NCBI GenBank assembly: GCA_023663805.1
Contig: JAMPGR010000004.1
Coordinates: 1 to 64,000 of the forward strand
Direction: 5' to 3'
DNA: 64,000 nt
Source of the DNA: Clostridium sp.
GTDB taxonomy: Bacteria > Bacteroidota > Bacteroidia > Bacteroidales > Muribaculaceae
The translations under genes were made by a program, and so were the position numbers. Every line of letters starts with the position of its first letter. Position 1 is the first letter of the stretch. A model generated the notes under the pieces. The model searched no databases and had not been told where the DNA came from. It saw only the letters and a list, made by a program, of their open reading frames with translations. Of the stretch, positions 1 to 7,326 are shown piece by piece.

Positions 1-1
1 C

Positions 2-34
2 ATCCCCGTCGCCCGCCTCCGCCGCGACCTCTGA
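2..34 (+). CDS. possible 3' end of a plus-strand gene cut by the window start
   Basis: An open frame enters from the window edge and ends in TGA at 32-34, reading IPVARLRRDL. It stops 11 bases before the convergent MATE gene ends, a spacing common for convergent genes here. Ten residues are too few to identify a family, so this may be chance. Confidence 0.2.
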   Translation: MPVARLRRDL

Positions 35-45
35 CCGGGGGGCTC

Positions 46-1434
46 TCAGGCTGCCGCGCTGTGGCGGCGCAGACGGCGCAGTTCGGGGAGGACGAGGATG
101 ACGGTCACAACCGTCGCCATCACGTCGCTCGCCGGGAACGCATACCAGACGCCGTCGAGATCCATTATCCCCGGAAGCCACAGCAACAGCGGAATCAGGA
201 AGATGACCTGGCGCGACAGACTGAGGAAAATCGACCGCCCGACCTTTCCGAGCGACTGGAACAGCGTCGTCGAGACAATCTGGAACCCGACGACCCAGAA
301 CATGACGAACACACACCGGAACGCGTGGTCGGTCATCGCGATCAGTCCGGCATCTTTCGTGAATGCCCGGGCAATCAGGTTCGGAACGGTCAGTCCGGCC
401 AGTTCTCCGACGACGCAGACAACCGATGCCGCTGCAACCGCCAGCAGGTAGGTCCGCTGGAGCCGTCCGTAGTGTCCGGCGCCGTAATTATATCCGATAA
501 TCGGCTGCATACCCTGGCAGAGGCCGATGATGCCCATCGTCAGCAGCGACGCGTAGGTCGAGAAGATTCCGGCGGCGGCGATTGCCGTGTCCCCGCCGTA
601 GTGGTAAAGGCTTCGGTTCAGCAGGACGTTGATGAAGCAGTTGGCGAAGTTGACAAGGCTCGGCGCCGCGCCGATTCCGATTACCGGCAGGATGATCGAC
701 CAGCGCAGGCCGTAGGTCCCGCGGCGGAAGCGCAGGGTCGACCGGGGGTTGAAGAAGTGGGAGATGACAAACAGCGCTGAGACAGCCATCGAGATGTTGG
801 TCGCTATGGCCGCGCCGCGTATCCCCATATCGAGCCAGAAGATGAAAATCGGATCGAGGATTATGTTCGCCCCCGCGCCGATGAACATCGTGACCATCGC
901 ACGGGTAGGGTAGCCCGAGGCGCGCATGATATTGTTGAAACTGAACGACAGGTTCGTCAGCAGCAGGCCCGGCAGGAGCCAGACCATATAGTCGCGGGCG
1001 TAGGGGAGGGTCACGTCGCTGGCGCCGAAGGCTCTCAGGACCGGATCGATGAAGATCGCGAAGATGCCGATATAGACCAGGGCGTTGACCAGGGTCAGCG
1101 TCATCGAGTTGCCCAGGACATGCTCGGCGTCGCCCCGGCGTTTGGCGCCGAGAAGGATCGAGATCCGCGCCGAGGCGCCGACGCCGATCAACACACCGAC
1201 CGCCGCCGAGATGTTCATGACCGGGAACGTAATCGAGAGACCGGCGATCGCTTCGGGTCCGACCCCCTGGCCGATGAATATGCGGTCGACGATATTATAG
1301 AGCGAATTGACGAGCATCCCGACGACGGCCGGGATACTGTAGCGTAGAAGCAGGCGACCGACGCTTCCGGTCGCCAGTTCGTTCAGGCGTCCGCTGTCGG
1401 CCGCCTCTGTTGTCGGATTTTCAAGGTTTTCCAT
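46..1434 (-). CDS. MATE family multidrug efflux transporter
   Basis: A 462-residue integral inner-membrane protein with about 12 hydrophobic segments arranged as two MatE halves (roughly residues 20-180 and 245-410). The N-terminal half has the family-like stretch PAVVGMLVNSLYNIVDRIFI, followed by GVGASARISILLGAKRRGDA. MATE proteins export drugs or metabolites by antiport with Na+ or H+; the substrate here cannot be told from sequence. The gene lies 25 bases downstream of a Crp/Fnr-type regulator on the same strand and looks like the last gene of the purB - DUF3078 - regulator - MATE run, so control by that regulator is plausible but inferred. Length is normal for the family. Confidence 0.9.
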   Translation of the reverse strand: MENLENPTTEAADSGRLNELATGSVGRLLLRYSIPAVVGMLVNSLYNIVDRIFIGQGVGPEAIAGLSITFPVMNISAAVGVLIGVGASARISILLGAKRRGDAEHVLGNSMTLTLVNALVYIGIFAIFIDPVLRAFGASDVTLPYARDYMVWLLPGLLLTNLSFSFNNIMRASGYPTRAMVTMFIGAGANIILDPIFIFWLDMGIRGAAIATNISMAVSALFVISHFFNPRSTLRFRRGTYGLRWSIILPVIGIGAAPSLVNFANCFINVLLNRSLYHYGGDTAIAAAGIFSTYASLLTMGIIGLCQGMQPIIGYNYGAGHYGRLQRTYLLAVAAASVVCVVGELAGLTVPNLIARAFTKDAGLIAMTDHAFRCVFVMFWVVGFQIVSTTLFQSLGKVGRSIFLSLSRQVIFLIPLLLWLPGIMDLDGVWYAFPASDVMATVVTVILVLPELRRLRRHSAAA

Positions 1435-1459
1435 TTCGCGCGGGGTGTTCCTGTTGGTT

Positions 1460-2047
1460 TTATTTTCCGGTATATTTTCCGGAGCGGATGCGGTAGAGGG
1501 TCTCCTTTGTCAGACCGAGATAACTGGCGATCTGGGTCATCGGGACCCGCTCGAGCAGACGCGGATAGCATTTGAGCAGCCATCGGTAGCGCGACCGCGC
1601 CGAGGTGTTCTGCATCATCGCCAGCCGCTCCTCGAGATAGCGTATATAGTCGGTCATGGCGGTCATGATGAAGGGGAGTACTTTGTCGCGCAGGTCGGGG
1701 ATGATCTCCTCCATCGTCGAGTAGATACGCCGCGGAAGGCAGAGGACGGTCGTCGGCTCGAGAAATTCGATCGAGGTGAAACTCTCGTCGGGGGCGTCGA
1801 TCAGCGCGCGCGACAGGACGACGAATTCGTCCTCCATCGCGAACGAGTAGGTGTGTTCCCGTCCGTTCTCGAGATAATAGACGCGCGCCATTCCGCAGAC
1901 GACGTAGAAGGCGTTGTTGTGGAGCTGCCGTCCGGAGATTGTCTCCCCGCGGCGGAACGTGCGCTCCTCCATCAGTTCGACGATCGTCTGCTGGTCTTCG
2001 GGCGAGAGGGAAAAGACGCGTGTGATTCGTTCGATCGGATGGGGCAT
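1460..2047 (-). CDS. Crp/Fnr family transcriptional regulator
   Basis: A 195-residue regulator with an N-terminal cyclic-nucleotide-binding-like beta-barrel (about residues 20-115, including FRRGETISGRQLHNNAFYVV) and a C-terminal winged helix-turn-helix (about residues 165-195, MTQIASYLGLTKETLYRIR). The helix-turn-helix is short and close to the C-terminus, as in many Bacteroidota Crp/Fnr paralogues. No Fe-S cysteine cluster typical of true FNR is seen, so the effector is unknown. It lies 5 bases downstream of the DUF3078 gene and 25 bases upstream of the MATE transporter, which it may regulate. Confidence 0.88.
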   Translation of the reverse strand: MPHPIERITRVFSLSPEDQQTIVELMEERTFRRGETISGRQLHNNAFYVVCGMARVYYLENGREHTYSFAMEDEFVVLSRALIDAPDESFTSIEFLEPTTVLCLPRRIYSTMEEIIPDLRDKVLPFIMTAMTDYIRYLEERLAMMQNTSARSRYRWLLKCYPRLLERVPMTQIASYLGLTKETLYRIRSGKYTGK

Positions 2048-2052
2048 GGCGT

Positions 2053-3474
2053 TTATTTCGTGCTGAACCGGTAACTCAGACCGAACGAGAATATCTCCTT
2101 GACCTGGAACTTGTGCCAGTCGTTGTCGGCCTGGCGCGGTGTCTGGGTGTCGTAGCGCATATGGACATAGATCTGGGTCGTCAGGAAACGGTTGACATCG
2201 AACGAGACCGTGTGTTCCCAGTCGCCGGTGAAATATTCGTAGTTCGTGAAGGCGTTCAGTGTCGATGTATAATTGATATTATAGGCGATTTTCCAGGTCA
2301 TCTTGCAGTTCGTGCTCGAACCGAACGAATGGACCGCGACATGGCCCGGCTCGATACCGAAGTTTGTCTCGTTCAGCCGCGAACTGAGACATGTCTTCAT
2401 GTTCCACGACAACGGCGAGATCGAGGCGTTGAACGAGAAGTTCTTCTTCGATATCTCGTAGGTCATACCGGCGCCGATCTTCAGGTCGCCGGGCGACAGG
2501 AACGACGACGTCAGGTTCCGGGTGTTAGACGCGTAGGAGTTCAGCAACTGGGTCCGGAAGTCGAGCATCAGCGAGTAGTACCAGTGGCGGACCGCCTTGT
2601 AGCCATATTTGCTCGAGATCTGGAAGAGGTCCTCGCTGATGGAGTAGTTTCGCAGCGAATCGTCGGGGGCGCTGTTGAGGCCGAGTTTATACTGGACCGT
2701 TGTCTCGAAGAGGGTGTTCGGGTGGAACGCCTCGTTCAGTTTGATATTCCAGTAGAGATTGGCGATCATGTTCAGGTTGTTGTTGCCGCCCTGATACCAG
2801 TTCGGCGAGATATAGGCCTGGGAGAACTGGAGCGATGCGCTGAAGGTGTTCAGCCAGTTGTAGCGCCCGATGTTCAGATTCATGTCGCTCGCCTGGCTCG
2901 CCGAAACCTGTCGGGGGTTCTCGCGGAGCACGAGCTGGGAGGTCATCGGCTCGATCGCCGCGCGGTAGTGTTTCGGCGGAACGGGAAGGTCGTCGAGGTT
3001 ATAGCGGACCAGCGGGGCGAATTCCGACTCGAAGGCGCGCGAGGCGTTGTTCTGGAGCGAATGTTCCAGGGCCATGTCGTCGAGCCAGCCGTATATCCGC
3101 CCGGGGTTCTCGAGCAGATCGCGCGAGGGGTTTTCGGGGCGGACCATCGGGATCGAGTCGAAATAGCGGTAGCCGTCGAAGACGATCGGGGCGAGGGTCG
3201 CTTTCGGAAGGTTCCGGAATTCGAACGGATTGGCCGGGAAGCCCCATTCGTCGAATTCGATCGCGTCGGTCACGGAGTCGGCCGGAAGTTCCTCGTAGTA
3301 GACCGGATAGTCGTAGATCCAGCGGTAGCGGCTCGGACCGTTGTCGGGGAAGAGTTCCGGTCCGATGGGAGCCGCCGTCAGTGCTGACGCTGCGGCCGCT
3401 ATCAGCAGAAGGAGGATGATCGCGACCGCAGGGATGTTGGTCGCGGCGGCGGAGTGTCGTGTCGGTCGTGCCAT
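2053..3474 (-). CDS. DUF3078 domain-containing protein, probable outer-membrane beta-barrel
   Basis: 473 residues with an N-terminal hydrophobic segment (about residues 13-35) that serves as a signal sequence, then a proline-rich periplasmic-like stretch and a long C-terminal region of alternating aromatic and polar strands. The segment FSQAYISPNWYQGGNNNLNM (about residues 217-236) is typical of DUF3078 proteins, which occur almost only in Bacteroidota. The protein ends near GLSYRFSTK, consistent with a barrel. Function is unknown. It sits between purB (16 bases upstream) and a Crp/Fnr gene (5 bases downstream), so it is probably co-transcribed with purB. Confidence 0.8.
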   Translation of the reverse strand: MARPTRHSAAATNIPAVAIILLLLIAAAASALTAAPIGPELFPDNGPSRYRWIYDYPVYYEELPADSVTDAIEFDEWGFPANPFEFRNLPKATLAPIVFDGYRYFDSIPMVRPENPSRDLLENPGRIYGWLDDMALEHSLQNNASRAFESEFAPLVRYNLDDLPVPPKHYRAAIEPMTSQLVLRENPRQVSASQASDMNLNIGRYNWLNTFSASLQFSQAYISPNWYQGGNNNLNMIANLYWNIKLNEAFHPNTLFETTVQYKLGLNSAPDDSLRNYSISEDLFQISSKYGYKAVRHWYYSLMLDFRTQLLNSYASNTRNLTSSFLSPGDLKIGAGMTYEISKKNFSFNASISPLSWNMKTCLSSRLNETNFGIEPGHVAVHSFGSSTNCKMTWKIAYNINYTSTLNAFTNYEYFTGDWEHTVSFDVNRFLTTQIYVHMRYDTQTPRQADNDWHKFQVKEIFSFGLSYRFSTK

Positions 3475-3490
3475 GGCGCGGGGGAGGGGA

Positions 3491-4834
3491 TTAGTAGCCG
3501 GTGTAACTGTGGGGCGACAGACGGCGGAGTTCCTCCTTGACGCTGTCGGAGACCTCGAGGGTGTCGATGAACTCGGAGATGCTTTCGGCGGTGACCTTCG
3601 TGTTGACGCGGGTCAGCGCCTTCAGGGTCTCGTAGGGGTTCGGGTAGCCCTCGCGGCGGAGTATCGTCTGGATCCCCTCGGCGACGACGCTCCACATTCC
3701 GTCGAGGTCCTCGTAGATCTTCGTTTCGTTCAGGATCAGTTTGCCGAGGCCCTTCAGGGTCGAGGCCAGGGCGATCATCATGTGGCCCAGCGGAACGCCG
3801 ACATTTCGAAGAACGGTCGAGTCAGTCAGGTCGCGCTGAAGGCGCGAGACCGGGAGTTTTCCGGCGAGGTGGCCGAGGATCGCGTCGGCCATCCCGAGGT
3901 TCCCTTCGGAGTTCTCGAAGTCGATCGGGTTGACTTTGTGGGGCATCGCCGAGGAGCCGACTTCGCCCGCCTTGATCTTCTGTTTGAAGTAGTCCATCGA
4001 GATATACTGCCAGATGTCGCGGTCGAGGTCGATCAGGATTGTGTTGATCCGGCGCAGGGCGTCGAAGATCGCGGCGAAGTTGTCGTAGTTCGAGATCTGT
4101 GTCGTCAGTTGTTCTCGCTCGATACCGAGGCGGTCGGCCAGGAAACGGTTTGCGAAGGAGATCCAGTCGATTTCGGGATAGGCCGCGCGGTGGGCGTTGA
4201 AGTTGCCGGTAGCGCCGCCGAACTTGCCGCTGACCGGAACGGCCTTCAGCAGGGCGATCTGCTGGCGCAGGCGGTATGCGAAGACGCCGAATTCCTTTCC
4301 GAGGCGGGTCGGCGAGGCGGGCTGGCCGTGGGTCCGGGCGAGCATCGGGATATCCTGCCAGAGGCGGGCGCGTTCCTCGAGGGCGCTGACCGTCTGGTCG
4401 AGCATCGGAAGGTATGCCTGGTTCAGGGCGTCGGCGAGCATCATCGGGAAGGAGGTGTTGTTTATATCCTGCGAGGTCAGACCGAAGTGGATAAATTCCT
4501 TCGATCCGGCGATCCCGAGGCTGTCGAAGCGTTTCTTGATGAAATATTCGACAGCCTTGACGTCGTGGTTCGTTACGGCTTCGGTCTCTTTGACCTCGAG
4601 GGCGTCGGCGACGGTGAAATCCTCGTAGATCGCGCGGAGAGCGGGGAATTTCGCGTGGTCGAACGAGGCGAGTTGCGGCAGAGGTATTTCGCAGAGGGCG
4701 ATGAAATATTCGATTTCGACTTTGACGCGATAGCGTATCAGGGCATATTCGGAGAAGTAGTTGTCGAGGGTTTCGCATTTCGGGCGGTAGCGTCCGTCGA
4801 TCGGAGAGATGGCTGTCAGTTGTGTCAGTTCCAT
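3491..4834 (-). CDS. purB: adenylosuccinate lyase
   Basis: 447 residues, normal for the E. coli-like class of PurB. The enzyme makes fumarate from SAICAR and from adenylosuccinate in purine synthesis in the cytoplasm. The fumarase/aspartase superfamily signature is clear at residues 290-305 (GEVGSSAMPHKVNPID), with the catalytic serine at 294/295, and ARTHGQ at 167-171 carries the active-site histidine. The N-terminus LTAISPIDGRY is also typical. A -7 element lies at 4876-4883 with a TTG-type -33 at 4904-4906 on the same strand, about 40 bases from the start codon, so this is the first gene of the purB - DUF3078 - Crp/Fnr - MATE run. Confidence 0.97.
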   Translation of the reverse strand: MELTQLTAISPIDGRYRPKCETLDNYFSEYALIRYRVKVEIEYFIALCEIPLPQLASFDHAKFPALRAIYEDFTVADALEVKETEAVTNHDVKAVEYFIKKRFDSLGIAGSKEFIHFGLTSQDINNTSFPMMLADALNQAYLPMLDQTVSALEERARLWQDIPMLARTHGQPASPTRLGKEFGVFAYRLRQQIALLKAVPVSGKFGGATGNFNAHRAAYPEIDWISFANRFLADRLGIEREQLTTQISNYDNFAAIFDALRRINTILIDLDRDIWQYISMDYFKQKIKAGEVGSSAMPHKVNPIDFENSEGNLGMADAILGHLAGKLPVSRLQRDLTDSTVLRNVGVPLGHMMIALASTLKGLGKLILNETKIYEDLDGMWSVVAEGIQTILRREGYPNPYETLKALTRVNTKVTAESISEFIDTLEVSDSVKEELRRLSPHSYTGY

Positions 4835-4867
4835 ATGGGTCTATACTGGAAAATGATTGGTTACGTT

Positions 4868-5056
4868 TTAAACCGCAAAGTTACGCATTTTCCCCGACCC
4901 CGCCAACCGATTCGCCGACAAACTGCACCTGTTGAAGTTGGCCGACGGGTCAACGGGCCGGTCGTCTCGGCCCAGGGGAGTCCGGTAGTAGAGGGTCATC
5001 TGGCGGATCTGGCCGTCGGCGACGACGGCGCGGAGGTATATGTGGTGGCTAAGCAT
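4868..5056 (-). CDS. small unrecognised open frame, doubtful
   Basis: A 62-codon frame between the terminator of the upstream minus-strand gene and the purB promoter. The middle part (YLRAVVADGQIRQMTLYYRT) uses codons like its neighbours and looks protein-like, but I recognise no family. Its last codons run through the purB -7 element (4876-4883), which argues against an intact gene. It may be a gene remnant or chance. Confidence 0.2.
   Translation of the reverse strand: MLSHHIYLRAVVADGQIRQMTLYYRTPLGRDDRPVDPSANFNRCSLSANRLAGSGKMRNFAV
4876..4906 (-). promoter_or_regulatory. Bacteroidota-type promoter of purB
   Basis: Read on the minus strand, TAACTTTG (4876-4883) matches the Bacteroidota -7 consensus TAnnTTTG, and TTG at 4904-4906 lies 20 bases upstream, at -33. 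The predicted transcript starts near 4870 and purB begins at 4834. Confidence 0.65.
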
Positions 5057-5092
5057 AAAAATTCCCGGACAGCGGGAGTGCTGTCCGGGAAT
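5056..5092 (-). terminator. intrinsic terminator of the T9SS-type secreted protein gene
   Basis: A perfect 13-bp inverted repeat (5061-5073 and 5080-5092, arm ATTCCCGGACAGC) with a 6-base loop. On the minus strand the stem is followed by a T-run (5060 downwards). It lies about 30 bases after the stop codon of the gene ending at 5121. Confidence 0.8.
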
Positions 5093-5120
5093 GTATTGGT
5101 TCGTGGACTGCCGAGGGGGA

Positions 5121-7226
5121 TCAGCGGACGGCGACCTTGGCGGTCGTCGAGCCGGAGCGGACGAGGTAGATGCCGGCGGGGAGATCGACGGTCAGGCAGC
5201 CGTCAGCCGACGTGGCAACGACACGGCCGTCGGTCGCGGCGACCGTGACCGGAGCGGTTCCTTCGACGCGGAGTGTGCGGCCCTCGAGGGTGATCGTCGC
5301 CGGGATGTCGCTGGAAATGGTTTCGACTGCTCCTGTTCCGAGTTCTCGGACTGTGACGGCTTCGAGTATCGTCGTGTAGATACTGCGCATGCCGGAGTGG
5401 TGGAGTCCGAGATAGTAGACGCCGGCTTCTTCGACCGTTATTTTTCCGGTCGAGAGGTCTTCGGGAGCCATGAAGTTGATCTCGGTCTCGTCGAAGAGGG
5501 GAGTTGTCATCGCTTCGACCGAGGGCTCGCGGCCGATGGCGGCGTCGAGGTATCCGGTGTATATATCCTCATACCACTGCTCGGCGTAGTTCCACCGGCC
5601 TTCGCCGCGGACGGTGAAGAGGGCTTCGTATTCCTTGCCCGGTTCGAGCCATACGGCGGGGGTGAAGAGCCAGTCGTCGCTGTTGTCGTCGATCGACCAC
5701 ATGCAGTTGAAGAATCCGTGGTCGAGGTCATACTGCCAGGTACAGCGGTCGCTGTTGGCGTCGACGATAGTGAACACCAGTTGGCGGAACGGGTCGGTCA
5801 TATCCTCCGTGAAGGGGGGAACCCAGTAGTCGCCGATGATTGCGACGTTCGAATAGACCGCCTCAGACTCCTGTCCGGCGTGGCTGGCGATGACCGCATA
5901 CATAAGGGGCTGGACCCCTTTGACGTCGAGGGTTTCGACGAAGGATTCGCCCTTGAAATCCGAACCAATCGTCGCGGGATAGGGGCCGCGGATGATCTCG
6001 TGGCGGAGGGCGTCGGGGTCGACATAGCCGCCGTGAGTTCCGGTCGGCTGGTCTTTCCATGTCAGGGTCGCGGTCGTTCCATCGACTGTGACGAAGAGGT
6101 CTGTGACAGGCTGGGGAGCGTCGGGTCCGGCCCAGAAGTTGATGGTTGCGGGGATGCCGGCTCCGGCTTCGTTCGAGACGGTCACGAACAGCTGGGTCAT
6201 TCCTCCGGCGGGGAGAGTTGCCGGGGCCGAGACTTTCTGGCCGGGAGCAGCGGTTCCCGAAGCGAGGATCTCCGTTCCGAGGCGTACCTCATAGGAGAGT
6301 TCAGCGGATTTCAGCGGATGGTTTTCGCCGTCGGTTGTCGGGGCGGTGAAATTGACCGTACCGGCCATGCCCCCTTTCGGGAAGTCGACCGCCAAGTCGG
6401 CGGGGGTCGCGGGGGTTCCAGCCGACACCTCGTTCTGGATAATCGACAGGCCGACGAACTGGAACTTCTTCTCGAATGTTGTCATCAGCGTTGCCTCGCC
6501 GGTCTGGAGGTCGACGGTATAGAGCCCGGATGATTCTTCGTTAAAGGCGGCCCAGTACATCGTTCCGGTCTCGTAGTCGATCACGGCGCTCTGGTTATAT
6601 TCGGGTGTGAATCCGGTCGGGCCGACGATCTCGAGTTCGGCTGTAAATTTATCGATTTTGTAGAGGAAGCCATCCATGCCGATGCCGTAGAGTTGTCCGG
6701 CAGCGTCGACAGCCATCGCGGCCATACGTTCGTCGATCTGGGCGACGACGGTCATTTTGCTTGTCTTCTGGTCCATCGTCGACAGCGAGAAACTCTTTCC
6801 GTCGGCGCCGTAGATACAGATCGAGTAGATATTACCCGTTGTCGGATCGAAGACCAGCGCACTTCCGGCGTCCCAGTACGACATTCCGGACAGTAATTCG
6901 TAACTGTCGTCGGTCGATTCGAGGTTGTAGTCCTGGCGCCACCAATGGAGCGTCCCGAAGAATTCCATATAGGAGACGACGATCATCGTTCCGTTGACGC
7001 AGACGGCGCCGCCGTTTCCGATCATGTCGCCGTTGTCGAGGAAGATTTCGGGCTGGGAGTCGGCTTCTCCGAGGAACTGGTAGATGCCGCTGTTGGCGCC
7101 CTCTTCGCAGTAGAGTTTGACGCCGTAGAGAATCGGGGAGGCGTTCGTCCCGGTCGTGCCGAAAGCGATGACGGCAAGTACGGCGGCCATCGCGATCCGC
7201 TGCATAATGTGTAGAATTTTTGTCAT
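5121..7226 (-). CDS. secreted multidomain protein with a T9SS type A-like sorting tail
   Basis: 701 residues. An N-terminal signal peptide (about residues 1-29) is followed by a region resembling a beta-propeller or repeat-containing domain (about 35-265, with phrases such as GQLYGIGMDGFLYKIDK and SGLYTVDLQTGEATLM). Next come two fibronectin type III-like modules (about 280-470), a jelly-roll-like region (about 480-630) and a short C-terminal domain (about 645-701) ending VDLPAGIYLVRSGSTTAKVA, the pattern of Por secretion-system sorting domains. It is therefore probably exported by the type IX system and released or anchored at the surface. Binding target is unknown. It is a single-gene unit with its own promoter (7267-7296) and terminator (5056-5092). 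Confidence 0.75.
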   Translation of the reverse strand: MTKILHIMQRIAMAAVLAVIAFGTTGTNASPILYGVKLYCEEGANSGIYQFLGEADSQPEIFLDNGDMIGNGGAVCVNGTMIVVSYMEFFGTLHWWRQDYNLESTDDSYELLSGMSYWDAGSALVFDPTTGNIYSICIYGADGKSFSLSTMDQKTSKMTVVAQIDERMAAMAVDAAGQLYGIGMDGFLYKIDKFTAELEIVGPTGFTPEYNQSAVIDYETGTMYWAAFNEESSGLYTVDLQTGEATLMTTFEKKFQFVGLSIIQNEVSAGTPATPADLAVDFPKGGMAGTVNFTAPTTDGENHPLKSAELSYEVRLGTEILASGTAAPGQKVSAPATLPAGGMTQLFVTVSNEAGAGIPATINFWAGPDAPQPVTDLFVTVDGTTATLTWKDQPTGTHGGYVDPDALRHEIIRGPYPATIGSDFKGESFVETLDVKGVQPLMYAVIASHAGQESEAVYSNVAIIGDYWVPPFTEDMTDPFRQLVFTIVDANSDRCTWQYDLDHGFFNCMWSIDDNSDDWLFTPAVWLEPGKEYEALFTVRGEGRWNYAEQWYEDIYTGYLDAAIGREPSVEAMTTPLFDETEINFMAPEDLSTGKITVEEAGVYYLGLHHSGMRSIYTTILEAVTVRELGTGAVETISSDIPATITLEGRTLRVEGTAPVTVAATDGRVVATSADGCLTVDLPAGIYLVRSGSTTAKVAVR

Positions 7227-7266
7227 ATTTTAAGAATTGGTTTATATTTTTTGGGGTTTCGATCCG

Positions 7267-7296
7267 CAAAGTTAACGTTTTTTTTCGAAAACGCAA
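7267..7296 (-). promoter_or_regulatory. Bacteroidota-type promoter of the T9SS-type secreted protein gene
   Basis: On the minus strand TAACTTTG lies at 7267-7274 and TTG at 7294-7296, separated by 19 bases. The start codon at 7226 follows about 40 bases downstream. Confidence 0.65.
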
Positions 7297-7326
7297 TAAA
7301 TCTCCGGAATTGCCTTGAAATCCGGG

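Noticed and set aside
3341-5248. Long plus-strand open frame (635 codons) opposite DUF3078 and purB
   Set aside because: It is antisense to two genes with clear family signatures; GC-rich codon use leaves the opposite strand open. Its translation has no recognisable motif.
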